64,000 nt of DNA, from the NCBI RefSeq assembly GCF_001461695.1, contig NZ_AUTC01000045.1:1-64000 (forward strand), in the 5' to 3' direction. The stretch comes from Sinorhizobium fredii USDA 205. Lineage in GTDB: Bacteria; Pseudomonadota; Alphaproteobacteria; Rhizobiales; Rhizobiaceae. The position numbers were made by a program, and so were the translations under genes. Below, piece by piece: positions 17,731 through 25,217 of the stretch. The notes below the pieces were generated by a model. It was not told the origin of the DNA. It saw only the letters and a list, made by a program, of their open reading frames with translations, and searched no databases. How positions within the stretch are numbered: the first letter of the stretch is position 1; the number at the start of each line of letters is the position of its first letter.

Positions 17731-18765
17731 ATGAAGTTGTCCAAACAGCAAAATGGGAACGTGGCTATTGCGGTATATGGCGCCAGCGGGCACACGGGGA
17801 AGTTCGTGCTGTCGGAACTGGCCCGGCGAGGCCTGAAGGTAGTTGCCGTCGGGCGGAGTGCCGCGAAGTTGGTGCAAACCGGCATTCAAGCCGCCGAAAT
17901 ACGAGAGGCGTCCATCGAAGACGCCAATTCGCTCGACAGGGCATTTTCGGGGGTGGCAGCCGTGATCAACTGCGCCGGCCCGTTCCTGGATACGGCCGAT
18001 CCGGTGGCCGCAGCAGCCTTGCGGGCGGGTGCCCACTATCTCGACGTGACGGCTGAACAGGGAAGCGCGTTATCAACCTACGAGACGTTCGATAACGACG
18101 CAAGGCAAGCCGGGCTGGTGTTCATACCGGCTATGGGGTTCTACGGCGGTTTTGCGGATTTACTCGTTTCGGCACTGTTGGGCGATTGGGTTGCGGTCGA
18201 CGACATTCGGATCGGCATCGCGCTTGACAGCTGGCATCCGACGATCGGTTCCCGCAATACCGGAAAGCGCAACACTGCGCGGCGGCTGGTGGTCGCCAAC
18301 GGGCAGTTGTCGCCGATACCGATGCCGGCTGCAGTGCAGGAGTGGAAATTTCTCCAGCCATTCGGTCCGCAGCAAGTCATCGAACAGCCGTTTTCCGAGA
18401 TTTCCGTCGTCAACCGGCATCTGCGTAGCATCGAAGTCCATACATACCTCAATGAGACGGGGCATCGGGACGTCCATGACCCGAACACTCCGCCGCCCGT
18501 GCCGGCCGACGAAACAGGTCTTTCGGCCCAGCGCTTCATGGTCGAGGTGGTGGTTCGCAAGGGAAACGAAGCGCGGCATATTTCCGCTTTCGGTCGCGAT
18601 ATCTACGCCTTTACCGCGCCGCTCGTTTGCGAGGCAGTTCAGCAACTCCTTGCGGGTAAGGCGCGTGTACACGGGGCGCAGGCGCCTGGCGCCGTTTTCG
18701 ATGCGCTGGAGTTCCTCGACGCGCTCGCGCCTGACCATTTGTCTTTCGAGACATTGGGCGTCTGA
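17731..18765 (+). CDS. Saccharopine dehydrogenase-like NAD(P)-binding oxidoreductase
   Basis: 344 residues. N-terminal Rossmann segment VAIAVYGASGHTGKFVLSEL and INCAGPF motif of the saccharopine dehydrogenase/trans-acting enoyl reductase superfamily; the C-terminal half is a poorly conserved catalytic domain. Enzymes of this group reduce or oxidise varied small substrates, so none is named. Likely de-repressed when the adjacent TetR protein binds its ligand. GGAGGA precedes ATG 17731. Confidence 0.82.
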   Translation: MKLSKQQNGNVAIAVYGASGHTGKFVLSELARRGLKVVAVGRSAAKLVQTGIQAAEIREASIEDANSLDRAFSGVAAVINCAGPFLDTADPVAAAALRAGAHYLDVTAEQGSALSTYETFDNDARQAGLVFIPAMGFYGGFADLLVSALLGDWVAVDDIRIGIALDSWHPTIGSRNTGKRNTARRLVVANGQLSPIPMPAAVQEWKFLQPFGPQQVIEQPFSEISVVNRHLRSIEVHTYLNETGHRDVHDPNTPPPVPADETGLSAQRFMVEVVVRKGNEARHISAFGRDIYAFTAPLVCEAVQQLLAGKARVHGAQAPGAVFDALEFLDALAPDHLSFETLGV

Positions 18766-18786
18766 TGCATGCCGCCCAAAAGTGCG

Positions 18787-20847
18787 TCAGCGCGGCTTTG
18801 CCCGAGCCGCTGGCCGGATGTTCGGCGCCGCGGACAGCCGGAACGTCTGCGCCGGTGCCGGGCGACCGACATGGAATCCCTGCACCTGGTCGATCCGGAA
18901 TTGCCGCATCAGTGCCAATTGTTCCTCGGTCTCCACGCCCTCCACAAGGATCATGTGGCCGCGATTTCGCACGAGTCCGATAATGTCCTGCAGCATTGCC
19001 TTGCCCCTCGCGGTGTCGCAATCGTGCAGGAAGGAGCGATCGATCTTCACCGTATCGAAATCGATCAGGCGTAGCCACGACAGGCCCGCGAAGCCCGTTC
19101 CGAAGTCGTCGAGCCATATCCGGACGCCCAGGGTCTTGAGATCGCTGATGCAACGAAGGATATCGGAGTGCATCTCCATCTCCAGCCCCTCAGTGATCTC
19201 GAGAGCCAGCCTGCCGCCGGCCACGCCTGTTTCACCAAGAATAGCCGCCACAGAGGCCGCGAAACCCGGCGATTTGAGCTGGATCGGGGAGACGTTGACA
19301 CTGACGACGGGGACGTGCTCGTCCGCCAGAAGTTCGCGGCACACCGTCCTGATCGCCCAACGCCCGAGGTCGAGGATGGCGCCGGTGCGTTCCGCGATGG
19401 GGATGAAGAGGCTCGGAGGAACCGAGGTGCCATCCAGCATTCTCAGGCGCATGAGCGCCTCGACGGCGTCGACGCGGCCGGATGCGACGTTTCGGATCGG
19501 CTGATAGACGAGCGAAACGAGATCCTGGTCGATGGCGATTTTCAACAGGGCGGCGATGTTCTCGCTCTCGTCGTTGCTGTGCGGGTCATTCGGATCGAAG
19601 AGCCGGGCGCAGTTCCGGCCGCTCGCCTTTGCGCCATAGAGCGCCCGGTCCGCTTCATGGATCAGCCTCTCGAGCTTCGAGCCTGTCTGATTGCGGCTGA
19701 ACGCCGCCCCGACGCTGACGGTGACGACCGACATGCCGTCGCGCCGCTGCCCGTGCTCGAGAGCAAGGTCTTCGACGCCGCAGCGGATCGTCTCGGCAAG
19801 CGCGGCGGCCTGTTCGCTGGTCTCCATGCGGGCCAGGACAATGAACTCTTCGCCGCCATAGCGGCCGATCGAGCCGTTATACGGCTCGATCGAATCCTTG
19901 AGGGCACTGGCGACCAGAACGAGACAGCGGTCACCTTCCTGGTGCCCGTAGAAGTCGTTGTATTTCTTGAAGAAGTCGACGTCGATGAGGAAGGCGGCGA
20001 AACTCGTCCCCTTCTTCTGCCAGTCACTCCAGTAGTCGCGGAGCTTCTGATCGACGGCGCGACGGTTGTCGAGGCCCGTCAGCGAGTCGGTATTCGACAG
20101 ACGCAGCAAAGCCCTGCCGCGCTCGGAAGCCTCTTTCTGCTGGATGCGCGCTTCGAAGGCGTTGAGAAAGACCTTGTAGCGCTCCCGGTTGAGCTTCCAG
20201 TTCACATAGGAGGTGAAGACGAAGCAGGAGATGTTGAAGGTGCCGAAGGCGAGTCGATAGGAGATCTCCGCCGGAGAGAAGGACAGCACCGCCGCAAAGA
20301 AGATCAGCAGGATGGTGACCGACGCGAACAGCGAAATGCGGAACTGGAAGCTGAAGAATAGATTGACGCTCATCATGAAGATGGCGCCGAATACCATGTA
20401 ATAGGAGATGCTCTGAGTATCGGCGGTCATCATCGCCGGATAGAGCCATCCCGCATAGGCAAGCACGAGTGCCGCGGCCGCCGTGACGTCGATCGCGTTC
20501 GCGCTGGCGTCTAGGCGAATCTGCATTTCGATCAGCATCAGCGCGACGAGGGCGATCGTGAATCGCGCCGCGATCGTATAATGCGCGACGTCCGGAACCA
20601 GCAGAATGTCGGTGATCGAAAACAGCAGATAGACCGCGACCGCAGTCCAGAACCCGTGTCGGGTCGCCTGCTTTCGGGCGCCTTCGCCCTCATTTTCATA
20701 GAGAGCGCGAAGCTCAGTCGAGGCCGGTCGCGGCGGCTCGCTGTGGAGGTCGATCTCAATTGCGTCGGCCAGCGTGTGCTTCATGCACCGATCCATTGCG
20801 TTTGCGTCTTCTTGTAAAGCCCGAAGTCTCTCTGCGACGAGCGCCAC
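18787..20847 (-). CDS. Membrane-bound diguanylate cyclase/phosphodiesterase (GGDEF-EAL)
   Basis: 686 residues from GTG 20847 (an ATG at 20796 is an alternative). About five to six membrane helices fill residues 45-205, then GGDEF (RYGGEEFIVL, intact A-site) and EAL (VEALMRLR, EITE, DDFGTGFAGL, KIDRSFL, VEGVET) domains. Both catalytic motif sets are intact, so synthesis and breakdown of cyclic di-GMP are both possible. The N-terminal helices resemble MASE-type sensors. Divergent from the methyltransferase-like gene, with a CtrA-type site between. A scrap of the RIME-like module abuts its 3' end (about 18768-18786). Confidence 0.93.
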   Translation of the reverse strand: MALVAERLRALQEDANAMDRCMKHTLADAIEIDLHSEPPRPASTELRALYENEGEGARKQATRHGFWTAVAVYLLFSITDILLVPDVAHYTIAARFTIALVALMLIEMQIRLDASANAIDVTAAAALVLAYAGWLYPAMMTADTQSISYYMVFGAIFMMSVNLFFSFQFRISLFASVTILLIFFAAVLSFSPAEISYRLAFGTFNISCFVFTSYVNWKLNRERYKVFLNAFEARIQQKEASERGRALLRLSNTDSLTGLDNRRAVDQKLRDYWSDWQKKGTSFAAFLIDVDFFKKYNDFYGHQEGDRCLVLVASALKDSIEPYNGSIGRYGGEEFIVLARMETSEQAAALAETIRCGVEDLALEHGQRRDGMSVVTVSVGAAFSRNQTGSKLERLIHEADRALYGAKASGRNCARLFDPNDPHSNDESENIAALLKIAIDQDLVSLVYQPIRNVASGRVDAVEALMRLRMLDGTSVPPSLFIPIAERTGAILDLGRWAIRTVCRELLADEHVPVVSVNVSPIQLKSPGFAASVAAILGETGVAGGRLALEITEGLEMEMHSDILRCISDLKTLGVRIWLDDFGTGFAGLSWLRLIDFDTVKIDRSFLHDCDTARGKAMLQDIIGLVRNRGHMILVEGVETEEQLALMRQFRIDQVQGFHVGRPAPAQTFRLSAAPNIRPAARAKPR

Positions 20848-21065
20848 GGGGACGTCCTGCAGTTGCCGCCTGCTTGGGTAAGATACTTAGGGCTTGCAGC
20901 ATTGTTCGGCACATTAGTTCAGGTCCATTAAGTTTTGCTGAATTTGATGTGGGTCAAACACGCACGTAATAGTGTAGTGAAATCGGTCAATCAGACGGGT
21001 TGTTAACCATATTATTCGAATGTTCGAAATTGGATTTGGCGCGCTCGGAGTTCTTGCGCATACTG

Positions 21066-21081
21066 TTAACAATCTATTAAC
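21066..21081 (+). promoter_or_regulatory. CtrA-type binding site
   Basis: TTAA-CAATCTA-TTAAC matches the alphaproteobacterial CtrA consensus TTAA-N7-TTAAC exactly. It sits 14 bp before the preferred GTG start (21095) of the methyltransferase-like gene, between it and the divergent GGDEF-EAL gene. Binding not shown. Confidence 0.5.
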
Positions 21082-21094
21082 GGATGAGTCTCGC

Positions 21095-22138
21095 GTGACC
21101 CAAATTCAGATTGCCCTCGATGGCGAAAGCCTGATTACCCCCACCTCCATTACGACCGAACTCTCAACAGCCAAGACGGACCGCCATGAGGAGCAGCTGG
21201 CAACCGGCGAAGCCGAAGTCGCTCTGGCGCTGATGATTGCCCAGCAACAAATCGAGCAGCGCCGCGATGCGCCGGTGATCATCCACCAGCTGATCGGCGC
21301 CCTTCATGAGGTGCGCCGCAAGTTCGACCAGAGCGTCTGGCAAGAGCTGATCCCGCTCGTGCAGAACCATCCGGTGTCGAACTACTTCCATGAGGATCCG
21401 TTCACGCGCTGGTCTTTCCGGAAGCCGCGCGGCTATTCCGGCGACGCGCAACTGATCGACTTCATCTATGGTCATCCGAGCGTTTCCGACGAGATCGCCA
21501 AGGCCTCGCCGCTCGGACGGACCCTCTACGACTACACGAAGGATGCGCCGTCGTCCGTCGCGGTGCGGGAGCGACGCGACCTCTTGACCCGGCATGTCGA
21601 CGCGATCGCCACCGAACGTGGCCCTGAGACGGAAATCCTGACGATCGCGGCGGGGCACCTGCGCGAGGCCGACCGCTCGGTGGCGTTGCGGGAGCGGCGG
21701 ATAAAGCGTTGGGTCGCCCTCGATCAGGACCCCTTGAGCGTCGGGTCGATGGTTCGCGATTTCAGAGGAACATGCGTCGAGGCGATCGACGGTTCCGTTC
21801 GCGGCCTTCTGACAAGGTCCCAGGAACTGGGTCAGTTCGACTTCATCTATGCCGCCGGCCTCTATGATTACCTAGCCGACAAAGTGGCCGTGAAACTCAC
21901 GCAACGATGCCTCGAAATGCTGAAGCCCAATGGCGTCTTCCTTTTCGCCAATTTCGCGCGCGACATCAGCGATGACGGTTACATGGAGACGTTGATGAAC
22001 TGGGCGCTGCTATTGCGCTCGGAAGCGGACATGTGGGGCATCATCAATGCGAGCGTCGATCGCAACGCGGTCAATGCCCGATTGGAATTCGGCGCCAACC
22101 GAAACATCGTCTACGGCATCCTGCAGAAGCGTTCCTGA
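21095..22138 (+). CDS. Class I SAM-dependent methyltransferase-like protein (PhcB-like family)
   Basis: 347 residues from GTG 21095, which follows GGATGAG; the frame is open from an ATG at 21020 but without a ribosome site and across a CtrA-type box. The motif KPRGYSGDAQLIDFIYG and a Rossmann-type core (ILTIAAGHLREADR, FDFIYAAGLYDYL, LKPNGVFLFANF) match proteins annotated as extracellular-factor or 3-hydroxypalmitate methyl ester synthesis enzymes. The SAM-binding glycine motif is degenerate (AAGHLRE). Possible role in signalling, given the cyclic-di-GMP neighbour; this is inference. Confidence 0.7.
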   Translation: MTQIQIALDGESLITPTSITTELSTAKTDRHEEQLATGEAEVALALMIAQQQIEQRRDAPVIIHQLIGALHEVRRKFDQSVWQELIPLVQNHPVSNYFHEDPFTRWSFRKPRGYSGDAQLIDFIYGHPSVSDEIAKASPLGRTLYDYTKDAPSSVAVRERRDLLTRHVDAIATERGPETEILTIAAGHLREADRSVALRERRIKRWVALDQDPLSVGSMVRDFRGTCVEAIDGSVRGLLTRSQELGQFDFIYAAGLYDYLADKVAVKLTQRCLEMLKPNGVFLFANFARDISDDGYMETLMNWALLLRSEADMWGIINASVDRNAVNARLEFGANRNIVYGILQKRS

Positions 22139-22181
22139 GCATCACGCATTGGAAAGCATGGAACGTTCTCCATCCCGCGAC

Positions 22182-22288
22182 GCTACTGCATGATTCCTTA
22201 AATCGGAATCGATTTAAGGACAAAATCATGCAGCATTTCAAAGTGCTACAGCGACCTTAGCGCGTCCAATTGGACGCGCGGCGCTGTA
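22182..22288. repeat. RIME-like repeat, copy 2 (inverted)
   Basis: 107-bp element, the reverse complement of the second module at 485-593, with palindromes CCTTAAATCGGAATCGATTTAAGG and GCGCGTCC...GGACGCGC. Lies between two convergent genes (methyltransferase-like and the TPR protein). Confidence 0.85.
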
Positions 22289-22325
22289 ATGCCGGGATGG
22301 AGAAACTGCGGGCCGCTCCCGCGTG

Positions 22326-23573
22326 TCAGTGCTTCTGCTTCGATCCTTTGCAGTCGAGCAGGATGGGTCTCGCATGCAGATGGGCAGAGGCGCCGCCAGG
22401 CAGAGACGGCTTGAGCAGCGCTGCCGACGGCAGGAGCGGCGCAGATGTCGCGGAGGCCGACGGGGTTTCGCCGGATCGACGGCCGACCTGAACAACCGGT
22501 GCCTGGCGCGGCCGCTTGGTGGTTCTGAGTGCTTCGATCGCCGAGCGCAATTTCAGGCGCGACACCGCTTCCCGCGACCTGAGCTTGCACCGAAGATGCT
22601 CCGGATCATCGGAATTGATCTCTTCGAAACTCAGGAACGTGGCGATCGCGGCGTCTCTGTGGCCCGCGGCCAGAAGGCAGACGGCCAATTTGTACCGGAC
22701 AAGGCCGAGATGCGCGTGTCGGGCAAGCAGTTCCCCGTAGGTCTTGCACGCCTCGCGATAGCAGGCTTGCGCCATCTGGGCGTCGCCCAGCCGGTGCTGG
22801 ATCTTGCCCGCCTCCGGCATGATCGACAGCAGCCCGCGATAAAGATGCTCCGCCTCGGCGTGGTCTCCCCGGTCGGTGCAGAGTTGTGCCAGGCCGTAGC
22901 GGGCGTAGACATGCTTGGGGGCGGCATGGATCACCTGCCGATAGCCTGTCTCCGCCGCGTCCAGCTTGCCGCGGCTGTGCAGGTCCACGGCGCGCTCGAA
23001 GACGAAATCGATGCTGCGGCGATTTAGGCAGTCGTGCAGATTGCGGCCGGTCCGCGTCTTGACGACGAGGCAGCGGACACCCCGTTCCGGGACGGCCAAG
23101 TCGCTCTCGCCGCAGCCGGCGTCCTCGCGGACAAACTGTTCTTCGGCAAAGGCGTCAAGCAATGCTTCGGTCCGGACCGAGGCAAGGTCAAGACAATCGA
23201 ACCGTAGGCTCGCCCAGTTTTCGCGACGGATGATGTCGGCGGACGCATCCACCGCCTCCTTTTCGAGGCCCGGCCGGCAAAGCAGACCGGTTCGGCCGGA
23301 GCCGCGATTGCCGATCATCAAAATTTCATCGCAGAACAGACCACTGCTTTTGTCGCGGTAGGTTGATACACGAAGCGGAAGAAAGGCGCAGTAAGCCTCG
23401 TCGTCGGGTCGTTTCAAGGCCAGGATGAACCACCTCTGCTGTCGAGGCAGGTATTGATGCAACCAATCCCAGGATAGATAAGGGTGGGAGTCGGGATCGT
23501 TACGATAAAGATCCTCCCAGAGGTTTCGAATATTCTCAAAATCCTCAATACGCTCAATAATTTCTATAAACAT
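22326..23573 (-). CDS. Half CelD/GNAT-like domain fused to TPR repeats
   Basis: 415 residues. Residues 1-165 look like the first half of a CelD/BioF2-like acetyltransferase (PYLSWDWLHQYLPR, AFLPLRV, LRFDCLDL); the second acetyltransferase half is absent. Residues about 190-320 form four or so tetratricopeptide-like repeats (AETGYRQVIHAAPKHVYARYGLAQL and following). The last 75 residues are basic and low-complexity. GAGGGA precedes ATG 23573. It is the last gene of a leftward set with HlyD-type adaptor and secretion ATPase, so it may bind or modify the secreted proteins. Not recognised as a named family; an internal deletion creating the fusion is possible. Confidence 0.6.
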   Translation of the reverse strand: MFIEIIERIEDFENIRNLWEDLYRNDPDSHPYLSWDWLHQYLPRQQRWFILALKRPDDEAYCAFLPLRVSTYRDKSSGLFCDEILMIGNRGSGRTGLLCRPGLEKEAVDASADIIRRENWASLRFDCLDLASVRTEALLDAFAEEQFVREDAGCGESDLAVPERGVRCLVVKTRTGRNLHDCLNRRSIDFVFERAVDLHSRGKLDAAETGYRQVIHAAPKHVYARYGLAQLCTDRGDHAEAEHLYRGLLSIMPEAGKIQHRLGDAQMAQACYREACKTYGELLARHAHLGLVRYKLAVCLLAAGHRDAAIATFLSFEEINSDDPEHLRCKLRSREAVSRLKLRSAIEALRTTKRPRQAPVVQVGRRSGETPSASATSAPLLPSAALLKPSLPGGASAHLHARPILLDCKGSKQKH

Positions 23574-23872
23574 GGTCCCTCGCTTAAAATAAATAATGAA
23601 ATAAATTTCAATTATGCATCAGAAATTACAAATAGATAAGCTAGCAATAAGATTGGAAGTATAGCAATTTTGGGTTATTTCGCAATGGGTAGGCACGCTG
23701 AAGATGTGGTCGGTCAGCACACCTGCTCACCCGTCTGCCTCGTGCATCGGAAGCGCAGGCCGGGAGAAGTCTTCCATTCGACGGCCGGTCATTCCGCCAA
23801 CCGCCTGACGCTCGCTGCCTCAGGCGGCCGGGGTCGTGAGCGCCGGCGGCACCGCTCGCCGGCCGGCTTGCT
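23574..23872. other. AT-rich spacer with probable promoter, no gene
   Basis: 23580-23690 is strikingly A+T rich compared with its surroundings and sits just upstream of the GNAT-TPR gene on the minus strand, so it probably carries that gene's own promoter. The remainder, up to the adaptor stop codon, is GC-rich with the short inverted repeat GCCGGCG/CGCCGGC near 23842-23865. No supported reading frame. Confidence 0.5.
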
Positions 23873-25210
23873 TCATCGCTCCATGAAGGCACGCGCCATG
23901 CTGTCCCGGATCGGCTTCGTCAGGTAGTCGAAGAAGGTCCGCTCGGCCGTCTGGATGAGAATCTCGGCAGGCATCCCGGGTGTTGGGACGAAGCCGGAGA
24001 TCCTCGTGACCTCGCTCACCGGCAGGCTCACTCTGGCGAGATAGACTTCCTGTGTACCGTTGGTCGCCGGGTCCGGCATGGAGTCGGCGGAAACATAGTA
24101 GACCTCGCCGTCCAACACCGGCGTCGTCCGCTGATTGAGGGCGGTGAGCCTAACGGTTGCCTTTTGGCCGATCTTGACACTGTCGATCTGGGTGCGGATG
24201 ACCTGTGCTTCAATGATCAGCGGCACGTCCGACGGCAGGATTTCCATGATCGGCTTGCCGGTTTCGATGACGCCGCCGGCGGTATGATAGTACAGCCTTA
24301 CGACGGTGCCGCTGACCGGAGCGTTGATCGTGGCGCGGCGCAGCACGCTGGCCGCCCCCGTCAACTGCTCGCGGACGGAGTCGAGTTCGGCCTCCACCTT
24401 CTGAAGTTCTTCCAGGGCCGCCTCGCGGTAGGTTTCCTCCGTCTGACGGATCTGCTGCTCCTGTTTCAGGATTTGCGCGCCGGTTTCCGAGACCTCGGCG
24501 GTCAGTCTGCCGGCCTGTCCCTTGGCGTCGGCGATCGCCCGCTGGATGCTCTTGATTTCCGTCTTGCGAATCAAGTCCTTGTCGAGGAGCGACTTTTTGC
24601 CGACATATTCCTCCTCGAGGAGGGCATGCTGCTGACGAACCGCCTCGAGTTGTAGCTGGTACCCTCCGACACGGAAGCGGAAGCCCTCGATATTCTGCTT
24701 GTACAGTCCGATTTCGCTGTCCAGCTTGCTTTTCCAGGCGCGGAAATTGAGCTCCTGGCTTCGAATGATCGGTTCGACCTCCGGATCCTGCATATGGGGG
24801 GCAAGAATTGCCGGCAGTTCGATCGTGTCGGCACCCTCCACCTGAGCCATCAGCCGGGCGACGATCGCCTCGAGCCTCGCCCGGCGCAGAAAGAGTTGGC
24901 GCTGATTGGCGAGTGCTGCCGTCTCGTCCAGCCGCAGCAGCGGCTGGTCGGCGACGACGTGATCCCCCTCGCTCACCAGGATATCCTTGATGATCCCGCC
25001 TTCGAGATGCTGGATGATCTTGTTCTGACCGGTCGCGACGAAGCTGCCCTGGGCGATGATGGCGGCGGCCAGCGGCGCCGTGACGGACCAGAGGCCGAAA
25101 CCCCCGAACGTGACCGCCATGAGCGCCACGCCGGCGATGGTCTGCTTCCAGATCGACCGCGGTACCTCTGCATACCATTCAAGATCGTAAACTTTGACTA
25201 TGTCTGACAT
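23873..25210 (-). CDS. HlyD-family type I secretion periplasmic adaptor
   Basis: 445 residues. Cytoplasmic N-terminus, one membrane helix (about 24-50), lipoyl-like half (IIQHLEGGIIKDILVSEGDHV), long coiled coil (about 105-300) and a C-terminal beta-barrel part (INAPVSGTVVRLYYHTAGGVI). It links the inner-membrane ATPase to a TolC-type outer-membrane channel; no tolC is in the window. Seven bases after the ATPase gene, so co-transcribed. Confidence 0.94.
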   Translation of the reverse strand: MSDIVKVYDLEWYAEVPRSIWKQTIAGVALMAVTFGGFGLWSVTAPLAAAIIAQGSFVATGQNKIIQHLEGGIIKDILVSEGDHVVADQPLLRLDETAALANQRQLFLRRARLEAIVARLMAQVEGADTIELPAILAPHMQDPEVEPIIRSQELNFRAWKSKLDSEIGLYKQNIEGFRFRVGGYQLQLEAVRQQHALLEEEYVGKKSLLDKDLIRKTEIKSIQRAIADAKGQAGRLTAEVSETGAQILKQEQQIRQTEETYREAALEELQKVEAELDSVREQLTGAASVLRRATINAPVSGTVVRLYYHTAGGVIETGKPIMEILPSDVPLIIEAQVIRTQIDSVKIGQKATVRLTALNQRTTPVLDGEVYYVSADSMPDPATNGTQEVYLARVSLPVSEVTRISGFVPTPGMPAEILIQTAERTFFDYLTKPIRDSMARAFMER

Positions 25211-25217
25211 GGTTTGC

